Translations under genes and position numbers: made by a program
From: Isoetes taiwanensis
Lineage: Eukaryota > Streptophyta > Lycopodiopsida > Isoetales > Isoetaceae
Length of the DNA: 64,000 nt
Direction: 5' to 3'
Assembly (NCBI GenBank): GCA_021234155.1
Contig: JAJEKV010000006.1
Span: 10,077,003-10,141,002 of the forward strand
Notes under the pieces: generated by a model
The model's database searches: none
Told to the model about the DNA's origin: nothing
What the model saw: only the letters and a program-made list of their open reading frames with translations
In this document: positions 33,838 through 43,625 of the stretch, piece by piece
How the letters are laid out: every line of letters begins with the position of its first letter
Position numbering within the stretch: the stretch's first letter is position 1

Positions 33838-33929
33838 GACTGGAACAGACGAAGATCGAAGCGCCTCACAGGAGCGTCTTCCAGGGAATTATGAGTGAAT
33901 ACGAAGAGGATGGTGCTGGTCCGATGCCG

Positions 33930-34120
33930 AAGGATGATTCTGTGGGGTGGAATCACCACCTGTGATTCTGTGCAGTGGAATCACCACATGTTGCGTACGT
34001 CAGTTTGCCGTCCGTCAGAATGGCAGACTTGAAGGAACATCATTGCCTGCGGCATGCAATGATGGCGGAGGGGATTCCATGGCATGGAATCACCATTTCG
34101 TGATTCCACCGGATAGTTGA
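33930..34120. repeat. internal array upstream of gene B
   Basis: Three full units of GATTCTGTG..GTGGAATCACCAC or GATTCCATGGCATGGAATCACC type are separated by a less regular GC-rich stretch, ending with GTGATTCCACCGGATAGT at 34098. Confidence 0.8.
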
Positions 34121-34179
34121 CGACTTTAGGGATATCTTTCGACCATTGGACAGACAAATAGTTCTCTATTTTTTAATGG

Positions 34180-34862
34180 AATTTTGCATTTACACACGTG
34201 AATTTTGAATTTATCCATGGAGTATAAACGTGATATACATGGGAGTATTTGTACTTTAAGTAGAGTATAAAACATGGGAGTATTATAAGTAGAGTACATG
34301 GGAGTATTATACATAGAGTATTGTCTACATGCTTAGAGTGCTTCTACACAGAGTATTAATACATTGTGTATTTGTACACAGAGTATTTATACTTAGAGTA
34401 TTTTGTACACATGGTATTTATACGTGTAGTTTTACAAAATAGAGTACTTCTACACAGAGTATTAATACATTGTGTATTTGTACACAGAGTATTTATACTT
34501 ATAGTATTTTGTGCACATGGTATTTATACGTGTAGTTTTACAAAATAGAGTACTTCTACACAGAGTATTAATATATTGTGTATTTGTACACAGGGTATTT
34601 ATACTTAGGGTATTTTGTACACATGGTCTTTATACGTGTAGTTTTACAAAATAGAGTACTTCTACACAGAGTATTAATACATTGTGTATTTGTACACAGA
34701 GTATTTATACTTAGGGTATTTTGTACACATGGTATTTATACGTGTAGTTTTACAAAATAGAGTACTTCTACACAGAGTATTAATACATTGTGTATTTGTA
34801 CACAGAGTATAGTGTTTTGCACATACATCGAGCATTTCAACATTGCACACTAAGTATTTAAA
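34180..34862. repeat. minisatellite with a 106-base higher-order repeat
   Basis: The unit starts AGAGTACTTCTACACAGAGT. Start points at 34336, 34442, 34548, 34654 and 34760 are exactly 106 bases apart, and the last unit is cut short. Within each unit are three or four short GTATTTATAC-type subunits. The same subunits build the array at 32.4-33.06 kb. It lies just 3' of the transposase gene. Confidence 0.9.
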
Positions 34863-34895
34863 CACATGGTTCTCCATCTAAGCAAGGCTCTCCAT

Positions 34896-37861
34896 CTAAG
34901 CAAGGCTCTCCATCTCAACTTCCTTCCAACTCCGTTTCTTGTCCTTTGGCCCCCTCTTCCCTATTTCCAAGAGTGGCTTCATCCTTGCAAGGCTCGTCCC
35001 ATATGCCTCCTCTTCCTCCAGCACTGACAAAGACGATATAGTTGTGTCATAGGCCTCTTCATCCATCCTCTCAAGCCTGGTGTCGACTTGTCTCATCATC
35101 ACCTCTGTGGCTATGAGGAGGCTGAGATCCTTGGAGGCCCGTCCCATAACCCTTGCAACACACGATTCTAGTGAGGCCCTAGCTTCCTCTACGGTCAACC
35201 CAACTTTCTTCATAGGGAGAATGTCATCCTCTAGACTAACTATCTCTTTAGGTGAATCTCCAAGGGGGGACCCCAGGTGTACATGGGCGCAAGTGCTCCA
35301 TGCCACCACTTGCATTTCCATAATCGGAACCTAGAACCTTCAAGATGTCCTGCTCTCTGTAACTGTCCATTAGTTGGATAACCTTAACTTGGTGTTTGCA
35401 AAGGTTACCTTTGGCACCCCATGGACAATCACAACTCGCCCAATTCCTATGTGCCCCACTCACAAAGTACGGTTGGCGGTTGAGATCAAGAGTCTGGACA
35501 TATGCCTCCCCTCCTTCAAGGTCTACAAAGGTGACTGCATCATCCGGAATGCGCCTCGCCCCTCGAATAGCCGACTCTATAATTTTCTCTTGTGATGTGT
35601 TTATGACAAAACCAGCCTCTTTCATCCCCCTGTGTGCTTGTAAATGAAACAACGTGGAGTGTTAGTGCACACGTAAATATACAAAATACGTTGTCTTTTG
35701 CAAATTACCTTGAGTATGTTGTATGTGTCTCAACTTCATGGACAAGCATATGTAGTAGCCAATCCATCCTCCTGCCCTTTAGTTGTGATTTGGAGATGCC
35801 CAGTCGCATCTTTAGTATCTTGTGCCAACCCTCTATTGCAACATTGGTTTCTTGGTTTGAATGGGGGAAGATTCTTGTGGCCAACACCCATTCACATATA
35901 TTGCGAGTCCACTCTCGACTCATGTAGGAGGCCAATTTCGGATACTGAGGATACTTTCTTTTCAGGGTTTCCAACTTTCTCAAAGCTTCTTCTTTAACAG
36001 CCTCATTGTAATCCTCTCCATAGTCATTGTTACCTGGGGGACACTTGATTCCATACATGATCTCACCCAATTCCTTAAACATTTGGTTCCTCATCTCCTT
36101 GTTCTTCACGTTCTTGACTAACCACTTCAACCAGTCTCTTCTCACATGCCAGATGCAAAGGTTCAAGCGCACGCTAGGGTAAACCTGAAGTGTAGAGAGA
36201 TGCCACATGCTCAAGATGGTGTGCAAAATGAACCACTGAAAATTGCTCGTAGTGGAAACATTGTTACCTTTTTAATTGCATGTATTTCGGCATCACAAGA
36301 ATCGGTGATAAAGCATGAGGGCTTCCAGGTTGAGTCAAGGCGTTCAACCCACACTTTCATGGCTTCTAGCCATCTTGCAATTGCATCTTTCTTCTGGGAG
36401 TTCGTGATAATCCAAGCCAAAGGCATCCCATTGAAGTAGTCATCGAATCCAATGATAGTGAAGAGGTAGTACCTTTAATGTAAAATAGCAACACAACTTA
36501 ACAATATTAGCAAGGAAGCTAAAAATTTATATGAGCATTAAAATGCAAGAGGAGCAACCCTACCTCATCCCGTTTGTCTTGTAGGTGGAGTCAAGACACA
36601 ATGCCCTATCCTTTCCAAATCTCAACAAGGCTCCTCTTTGGGTGGGAGTCATAACCCCCAATTGGAAGATGTCACCTTGCTCATAGTGGAATACACTGTC
36701 AAGGTGTTGTTGCACCCACATATGAGTGCTTGTAGCTTCATCTTCATGCAACTTCCAAATATTTCGGGTTACTTCCTTTTCAATGTTGTAGATTTCATGC
36801 ATCTTTAACATGTCATCTCTCGAAAGCCCCTCCAAACCAAGTAGTTCCTTCTTCAAGCTCACTCTTTCTTGGTGGATATTCATCACCATTCTAGGTGCAA
36901 TGTAATGAAATAGCTTTTGTTTGATCCATTCTCTCTTTTCATCCGTGAGCCACGGAGCCAGCCTATACCTCAACCCTTTCTCAACAGCTAAAGCTTTACC
37001 GTGGCAAATTTGACCTTGCTGGTTCACATGATCCCATTTGTGAGGTAGAGCTGTCTCAAAGTGAAATGACATTGGCATCCCCTTCTAACACTCTCCTCCT
37101 TTGAACCCTCCTCCTCCTTTGCCCTGGACGAGGAGGTCGATCTTCCACAACATGGGTGTTCCCAGAATTGTCTTGGGGCCCAAAACTACACCAGTACATG
37201 CTTTCCACCATTGAGGATGAATCAGCCATGCTTTAATTTCCATGTGTAATCTACAAAACTAAAGAACTGCATACCTTTTCAGAGAAAGATATGTCCGGAT
37301 GCCTGGTTTTGATAGCCCCTTATTCATTTGAGAGCTTCTTATATAGAAGTTGCAGGGTGCGTCCCCATTTTTTTGCTTCCCAGCAATGAAATCCGGCACT
37401 CGTGAGGTGGGAATATAGGAAACCCACACCAATTGAGTGCCTCCTCCATCCAGATCAGGACCCTGGTGCTCTAGAACCGTCCAAGGCAGCCGACTGTGGT
37501 CAAAATGCCCTTCTGCAGGGTTTGTTTGCCAAATCTCTGCTTGCACCTGCCACAGGAAGCGTAATTAGAGCTTAGCCACAATAAAGAGATGGAACTGGAC
37601 AGTGTTCCAGGCACTTGCCTCCTCAATCTTCTCTTCGAGGTCCATGACAAGCTCCGCTGAGGACTCCTGGCCGCTGTGATCGAGGAGTTCCAGTGCCAAA
37701 CGTACGCAGGTGATTCCGTCCGGTGGAATGGACAAACTTACGTCCGCAGGCGGGACGAACTCACGACGCCACAATGTCCGTCGACCGGTTTCCGCCAACG
37801 GACCGGATGCATCCACCTGTCGCTCCTGCAGAATCATCTGCATCGGAAGCACCTGCATCAC
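34896..37861 (-). pseudogene. MULE transposase with SWIM zinc finger, frame-broken
   Basis: Minus-strand exons, approximately: 37861-37600, 37546-37265, 37228-36560, 36475-36265, 36188-35705, 35643-35270, then a shifted frame to 34896. Visible parts: a GCQCHFTLR zinc-binding entry, HVNQQGQICHGKA, the first catalytic block CLDSTYKTNGMR with YYLFTIIGFDDYFNGMPLAW after the intron, CIWHVRRDWLKW, a segment NQETNVAIEGWHKILK with the probable catalytic Glu, and a SWIM finger (CDCPWGAKGNLCKH). This order is that of Mutator-superfamily transposases. There are frame changes near 37,080 and 35,310, so the copy as sequenced is probably not functional. Its most upstream coding text (SIPPDGITCVRL) is a translated array unit, so the gene starts inside the right array. 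Confidence 0.75.
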
Positions 37862-38579
37862 GGAAAAGTGATTCTATCCTGCGGAATCATGGAGGAGTGA
37901 TTCCATCTGGCGGAATCACTCCGGATTGATTCAATTCGACGGAATCACTAAACTGTGATTCTGTCTCACGGAATAGCGCTGTTGTGACACCGTCGGGCGG
38001 AATGCATTCGTGGTGATTCCATCTCGAAGAATCGCCCAGTTGTGATTCCACAGGGCTGAATCGCATGGTCGTGATTCCATCCGGCGGAATAGCCATGACG
38101 TTGTGATTCTATCTGGCGGAATGCATTCCTGGTGATTCCGTCTCGAAGAATCTGACATTTGTGATTCCACAGGGCTGAATCCCGTGGTCGTGATTCCATC
38201 CGGCGGAATAGCCATGTTGTGATTCCACCTGGTGGGATACGTAAGTGGTGATTCCATCTCACGGAATTAGACATTCGAGATTCCATCTGGCGGAATAGCA
38301 TGTTTGTGATTCCGTCTTGCGGAATAACAACGTTGTTCGTGATTCCTTCCCGAGGAATACTTTTGCGGAGTGATTCCATCTCGTAGAATAAGTCGGGGGA
38401 GATTCCGTCGCAAGGGAGAATACGGCTGTGATACCACCGGAAGGTATATATCTCCTGAAAGCGACCCTGTCAGGTACGGAAAACGGGGCTTCGGGTACGG
38501 ATAACGGGGTTGCGGCCTGGTGATTCTGCGGGAGGGAATATCTTGCAATGGAATCACAATAACCGGGGTAAAAATATTT
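37680..38579. repeat. right GGAATCAC array and terminal inverted repeat
   Basis: From 37685 to about 38430 there are some twenty units of 33-40 bases of the form GTGATTCCRTC, YGGCGGAATNNC, variable spacer. A higher-order pattern of about 121 bases is visible: GAATGCATTC followed by GGTGATTCC recurs at about 37,997 and 38,119 with the same neighbours. The final 150 bases match the inverted left end and the terminal blocks of the 1,966-base element. Confidence 0.85.
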
Positions 38580-38869
38580 TGTTCCGTTTTAATTGGACAT
38601 TATTTCATAGATAGAGACCAAAATGCCTTGTTTCTGTTGAAATGTATAAGATGTACAAAGTATGCCCACAATTATACAATGTTAATATTTTGGAAAGGAA
38701 TGCAAGGGGGTTGTGTTCAGGAAGAGGGGAGACAACTTTGCATGATGATTGCTCCTTCTATTAGTTAGAACTTAAGATTCTACATTGTAATGTGCACAAG
38801 AACAAATTGTCGTGCAACAAAAGTTTATGGACATGAATTTGAGTTTAGACGAGAATATTAGAATAGAAT

Positions 38870-38990
38870 AGAATGGTTTTTATCGTCCACGGAGCCCAAC
38901 CGGTTTATGGGACCCAATGAAAGAGCGCATCAGACTTATTATCCAGATTAAAAAAACCCCGGTCCGAAGGGTTTTCGAGGGAAAAACCGT
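38870..38990 (-). mobile_element. LINE 3' tail fragment
   Basis: On the minus strand the segment reads GGGTCCCATAAACCGGTTGG, then GCTCCGTGGACGATAAAAA, and ends in CCATTCTATTCTATTC. The near-identical end at 18.54 kb and the short tandem tail indicate a LINE 3' terminus. About 100 bases upstream are not recognisable. Confidence 0.5.
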
Positions 38991-39122
38991 GCCAGTAATA
39001 AGAACGGTGTCAAATTATACGAATATACATCATGAAATACATATATACATATTAGATGAGTGTCCGAAAACATGATGATCTTGCATATCCATGACCTCAT
39101 GAAGATATAATTCCAGCATCTT

Positions 39123-39383
39123 TGGAGGATCTTGTTAGGATACACACAGCTTTGCGAGATGCTAGGTGTGATTGCTTATTTAGGCTATTGAGCATTCTTA
39201 TGCTTTTGGAAAATCGATACTTGTCTGCCCTAGGCACTTTTAGGTGCATATTTAGGTGCATATTCACACGGGGGCCTCGGGCAGACAAGTATCGATTTTC
39301 CAAGCACAAGAATGCTCAATAGCCTGAATAAGCAATCACACCTGGCATCTCGCAAGGCTGTGTGTATCCTAACAAGATCCTTT
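39123..39383. repeat. 108-base inverted repeat
   Basis: Left arm about 39124-39230 and right arm about 39271-39381 are reverse complements with few differences. The outer ends are GGATCTTGTTAGGATACACA and its complement; the inner ends carry AATCGATACTTGTCTGCCC. The loop of about 40 bases holds TTTAGGTGCATATT repeats and CACACGGGGGCC. A MITE or fold-back element is likely. No target duplication is clear. Confidence 0.8.
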
Positions 39384-39385
39384 AA

Positions 39386-39800
39386 ACAAACTTTGAAATT
39401 AAGATCTTACTGTGTAGAGATAAGTTCATATAAACCCCACATTAAAACTAGCGCCACATAAACCCCACATTGAAACGAGGCCCGCAACGCTTTTTGCATA
39501 CCCATTTGCCTACGAAAAGGCGCAGACTCATTGCCTCGATTCGCACATGTGCACACCGTCTCTGAATTGCGAGGGCAATATGATTGGGAAGTCACGTCAG
39601 GACATGCTTTGTCAATGCTGCTCCAAATGGAAGCCATTGAGGATGAATGCCATACCCTTCAGAGCTGTCCAATGTATGATCAAATTTGGACATGTTATGA
39701 TGAATCGGTCGGGCCTGGCCAGCCACGACATGTGATATTGAGCACGTCTTTAGTACACAAACTTTGAAATTAAGATCTTACTGTGTAGAAATAAGTCCAT
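39386..39800. repeat. direct repeats around a LINE fragment
   Basis: ACAAACTTTGAAATTAAGAT, continuing CTTACTGTGTAGARATAAGT, occurs at about 39387 and 39760. The 330 bases between differ from the flanks. Plus-strand frames there contain MEAIEDECHTLQSCPMYDQI, the zinc-binding tail found at the end of many LINE ORF2 proteins (like EDExHxLxxCPxY). I infer a recombined LINE fragment. Confidence 0.55.
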
Positions 39801-39843
39801 CATGCTCAAACCACCATCCTTTTTTGGATCATAGACTCTTCTT

Positions 39844-40850
39844 CTATGCAACCTTAACCACTGCTCCTGTTTCATTGCTGCCCCAGACAAAGTTACGAAT
39901 CATGGCAACAATCTCTTTAAATTTAGAAGTTGGTGCCAACAAAACAAAGCGACACACATACGTATTATTCAGAACTAATTTGGTTATCTTAACACGTCCA
40001 ATGACAAAGTAATGCCTATCCATCATAGCAGATGTTCTCGAGACTTGAGATAACATGATCCCAAGCCTGTCTGACGAAAATGCCAACACTAAATGGAACA
40101 CCTAGATGTTTAGTCACAGTGTTTGAAGGAACAACAGTCCAAGGATTGCTGCACACAAGTAGGGACTAGAGCTTCCAAAGTCCAAAGCCCACAAGACACT
40201 ACATTTCTACCAGTTAAGTAAAATCCAAATGCCAAAGAAAAGACGTTTAGCCCTATTTAAGTTAGCATCAAATTTGGCCTCTACCAGAAGAAAAATATCA
40301 GTGACAAACTGCTTGCAATATATTTGTGAACCATCACTTATATTCAAAACTTAGAGATTAGAGAAAGAAATCGTCCACCGCAATTTGAGGGAGCTGCTCA
40401 GCAACAATGCTAAAGAACAAGAGGGCCAAAGGGCACCCCTACATAATACCTCTTCCCACATCTCCCCACGGAGAAAATATCAAAGGCTCCCCATGAAATG
40501 AAACTACAGCTTTAGCAGACTTCCATGATTGTTCATCTGTATAATATGAAAGGAAGAGGGACAATATTTCGATACGAAGAGTTCCTTGAAAGTCTCCCAA
40601 GCGACTTCCTCATCAGTCACCTTATGTGCTGTCTTATAACGATTCCATGGGAGTACTCAACTTTCACATTGTTTGTTCCGCAATAGATGGGCCCAAAACC
40701 TTAGCAAGGTGGCCTAGGAAACACTATCATAAGCTTTGGCAAAGTCATTTGCACTAGACATTTTGTCTCTGATTTCATTACAATCCTCAATAACCTTACA
40801 AGGGGTGAAGGAAGATATCAAATATCAAACCCATCCCCATTGAGACCTGT
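39844..40850 (-). pseudogene. decayed LINE reverse-transcriptase region
   Basis: The frame at 40101-39844 reads IGRVKITKLVLNNTYVCRFV, then FKEIVAMIRNFVWGSNETGA. This is the segment after the RT domain in plant LINE ORF2 (GRVxLxKxVLxxxxxY, then IxxxxRNFLWG). Upstream on the same strand, near 40,740, SSANDFAKAYDSVS resembles the FDFxKAYDxV RT block. Many stops and frame changes lie between. Confidence 0.6.
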
Positions 40851-41495
40851 CATATATTCTTATCGTATCTTATGGCTCATAGACTTTATTCCAATCAACC
40901 AATAACAAATTCCATCCCACCAGTTGACGAGTTCAAGAAATGAAGATAATGGAAGCGCAAATGGATCTGCCATGGAAAAAACCTAAGATGGGAAGTCGCC
41001 AATACAACCTTGGCAATGGCTTCATAACCAAAACTGTAAGAAACTCGAAGGGAGGACTTAAACGGAAATTTATCTGGTTCATAAATTTCTTATAAAACGA
41101 ACATAGCAGCAGGCATGAATGCCTTGTATGGCCAAAGAAGAGCTACCAGGAAGGTACGCATTTAGAGTCAGAAATTGAAGATTGTAGTAGTTCCTCTTTA
41201 AGGTATATCTTGTTGGGATATTGTCACCATCGATCCAGTTGGAATGATATCCCTCACTTTTTTTGAACATGCTCATGTTCATCATTATTTCCTTTGGTGG
41301 AGTTTCCACAGTCGGGAAGCTCTCCTCTTCAAATTCCTTGGGTGGGGGTCAGGCTTTGAAAAGAATCAGGAATTTACATCAGCAAATCTGGGTCTTCCTT
41401 ACTTCAGAGAGGTCGGTTACTTTTTGCTCCATATAGCTCCACTGACTCCAAGACAGCCCAAATGCCAGCTTCTGCATATAAGGTTATATTTGCTA
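40851..41495. other. spacer downstream of the PPR frame
   Basis: No gene is supported. The minus strand just after the PPR stop contains only short, broken frames, so I cannot say what the PPR gene's original 3' end was. Confidence 0.35.
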
Positions 41496-43625
41496 TCAAA
41501 ACATGCCCCCAACATCTTCTGTTTCTGAATGAAGCATGTACCCTGCCATAGTTACAGCCCGCTTTAAGTCACAGTGGACTCTGCAACTACCAAGTAAAGC
41601 TGTCCATGGTATATTTTCTTCCAAATGCATGCAATTGATTATATCTTCAGCCTCGTCCATCCATCCAACTCGACTAACAACATCAACCAAACAACTATAT
41701 TCATCAGCAGTTGGCGTAGTAATTAAGCCCTGGCGTCCTGAAATAAAATGATTACAACCCTCACACACCAGTAGTGCATGGACGCATGCATATAGAGTGC
41801 TTAAAAAAGCTACATGGTCTGGTGCCATTCCTTCCACCTGCATGTTTTGGAAAAGTGCTAGGGCTTCCATGCCAAATCCATTGAGTCCATATGCCACTAT
41901 CATAGTAGTCCACAACACAAGATTCCGAACGGATAATGCTTGGAAAACATTCAATGCCTTGTCATGACTTCCGCAGTTTCCATACATATTGATGAGGGCA
42001 GAACCCACAAGCACATCATTATCTAGTTTACCTTTCCTAATGCATTCATGTATATGCTCCCCTTCATCCAAAGCTGCTACTGAAGCACATGCATCAAGAA
42101 CACTCACAAACGTTACTTGGTCGGGTATCACTTTCTCTAATTCCATCTCTTTATAAAGTTGAATAGCTGCTATTCCATGTCCATTTTGTCCATTTGCTGC
42201 AATCGTTACATTCCATGAGAACAAATCTCGCTCTGGCATTGAACTAAATATCAAATGTGCATTTTCTAAATCTTCACATTTTCCATACATGTTTATGAGT
42301 GCATTTCCTAGAACTACATCTGACTTAAATCTATAGAGTATGTGAGCATGAACCAACTTACCCACTACAAACATTCTGAAATTAGAACATACATCAAGAA
42401 TATTAACAAAAGTCGCGTTGTTTGGCACCATGCCCTCTAGCCACATCCATGCATATATTTGGAAGGCTTCTCTATTCTGCCTATGCGCAGCAATGACACA
42501 GTTCCATGAGACCACATCTTTCGCGATTATTCTCATGAATGTGTCTAAGGCAGCAAATGAGTCTCCACACATACCATACATATGGATAATGGCAGATGAT
42601 AAAAAGCTTGACTCGTTTCTGTTGCATACAATGAGAGCATGTAAGTTTTTCCCAAGCGCAAATGCAGCAAGGCCGGCACATGCATTAAGTAGGTGAACAC
42701 AAGTGTATTCGTTTGGTCTAAATGCTTCCATAACCATCCATTTGAATAGTTGAATGGCCTCCATGCAACAATCATTCTGAACGTATGCTGCAAGCATGCC
42801 ATTGCATGATATTTGGTTCCTCTCTTGTATGATGTCAAAAACATTTCTAGCTTCTAACAACCTGTTGCACTTCCCATACATATTAACTAATGAATTAAGA
42901 ACCTCCAAATCCGATATAAACCGACTCCCCACAATCTGTGCATGCACTCTCCTTCCTTGATTTATTAACTCTGGTCTACCACATCCAGTAAGAACTGTGG
43001 TATAAGTGAACTTATCTGGCTCCAAGTCTTCTTGCTGCATTTGATAAAAATGTTGAAGAGCCTCCCAATTTAAATTCTGTCTAACATAGCCTGCAATCAT
43101 CAGATTCCAAGAAAACACATTCCGTCCACTAATTTTTTCAAAAACTGCAGAACCATCCTTACAAGAGCCACATTTGCAGTACATTTCTATCAGCAGATTT
43201 CCTAAGAATCTATCCCGGCCATATCCTAATTTAACTATATGTGCATGGACGTACTTACCATCAGACAGAGACCCTACAAAGCCACACTGACGCAGAAGAG
43301 ATGGAGCAGTAAGCTTGCTGCACAATTCAATCGAATTTTCAACCAAATTTCCAGGCAGGTATTGTGCAGTAGGAATCCTAACTCTTGCAGCCAGATTGAC
43401 ATAGCCATCGTTCATAAACCTGAAATCGGCAAAGACTGGTTTTGGGGCTCTTAAATAATTGCACAAACTCAGCTGTTTTCCACTTGTAAAATGATCTTGC
43501 TGCTGTGTCCTGCATGTTCCTTTTGTAATATGCATCCTTATCACTGGAGTTTGATCACAAGCTGATGATGCGTCCGTACGAGATATTAACCCATAAAACT
43601 GTAAACCGGACAAGACAAAATCCAT
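41496..43625 (-). CDS. PLS-type PPR protein fused to R3H last-exon sequence
   Basis: A 709-codon frame without introns. From about residue 57 it is a pentatricopeptide-repeat protein: repeats of about 31-36 residues such as LGNLLIEMYCKCGS, VFSWNLMIAGYVRQN, VLNSLVNMYGKCNR, NALINMYGKCEDLENA, typical of P, L and S motifs in organelle RNA-binding proteins. It ends soon after WTALLGSCRVHCDLKRAVTM, where an E domain should follow, so the C-terminus looks truncated (HSETEDVGGMF, stop). Residues 1-9 (MDFVLSGLQ) correspond to the 3' end of an R3H intron and residues 10 to about 55 to the last R3H exon at 24.0 kb. The apparent start is therefore unlikely to be the original one; MNDGYVNLAA at about 43,415 is an alternative. 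Confidence 0.65.
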   Translation of the reverse strand: MDFVLSGLQFYGLISRTDASSACDQTPVIRMHITKGTCRTQQQDHFTSGKQLSLCNYLRAPKPVFADFRFMNDGYVNLAARVRIPTAQYLPGNLVENSIELCSKLTAPSLLRQCGFVGSLSDGKYVHAHIVKLGYGRDRFLGNLLIEMYCKCGSCKDGSAVFEKISGRNVFSWNLMIAGYVRQNLNWEALQHFYQMQQEDLEPDKFTYTTVLTGCGRPELINQGRRVHAQIVGSRFISDLEVLNSLVNMYGKCNRLLEARNVFDIIQERNQISCNGMLAAYVQNDCCMEAIQLFKWMVMEAFRPNEYTCVHLLNACAGLAAFALGKNLHALIVCNRNESSFLSSAIIHMYGMCGDSFAALDTFMRIIAKDVVSWNCVIAAHRQNREAFQIYAWMWLEGMVPNNATFVNILDVCSNFRMFVVGKLVHAHILYRFKSDVVLGNALINMYGKCEDLENAHLIFSSMPERDLFSWNVTIAANGQNGHGIAAIQLYKEMELEKVIPDQVTFVSVLDACASVAALDEGEHIHECIRKGKLDNDVLVGSALINMYGNCGSHDKALNVFQALSVRNLVLWTTMIVAYGLNGFGMEALALFQNMQVEGMAPDHVAFLSTLYACVHALLVCEGCNHFISGRQGLITTPTADEYSCLVDVVSRVGWMDEAEDIINCMHLEENIPWTALLGSCRVHCDLKRAVTMAGYMLHSETEDVGGMF

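Larger units (their letters stand above)
27217..38586. mobile_element. 11.4-kb Mutator-like element with transposase and cargo genes
   Basis: A perfect nine-base duplication, TTTTAATTG, flanks the element at 27208-27216 and 38587-38595. The inverted ends share AAATATTTTTACCCCGGTTA, then TTCCATCGCAAGATATTCC, then CCGCAGAATCAC, with few differences. The same ends, diverged, occur in the 1,966-base element at 21.27 kb, and the inner CCCCGTTATCCGTACC block is shared too. Inside are subterminal arrays (27.25-27.85 and 37.68-38.43 kb), internal arrays (30.77-31.26 and 33.93-34.12 kb), a C2H2 gene, two paralogous genes in inverted orientation, two minisatellites and a MULE transposase gene with frame breaks. 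All four genes read away from an array. The element looks formerly autonomous and now damaged. Confidence 0.8.

Noticed and set aside
34366-34760. Two nearly identical 60-residue frames rich in Tyr, Val and Leu
   Set aside because: They are 212 bases apart, twice the 106-base minisatellite period, and are simply translated repeat.
37887-38379. Frames of 69-137 residues with repeated RWNHH and IPPDGIT words
   Set aside because: They are translations of the GTGATTCC..GGAATCAC array and follow its period, with similar frames on other strands and in every array.
27410-38430. CRISPR-like array of regular repeats and spacers
   Set aside because: Units are palindromic and degenerate, spacers are short and variable, there are no cas genes, and the context is a eukaryotic transposon.
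43599-43625. MDFVLSGLQ as the true N-terminus of the PPR protein
   Set aside because: These nine codons correspond to the 3' end of an R3H intron, including its acceptor CAG, in the paralogous locus.
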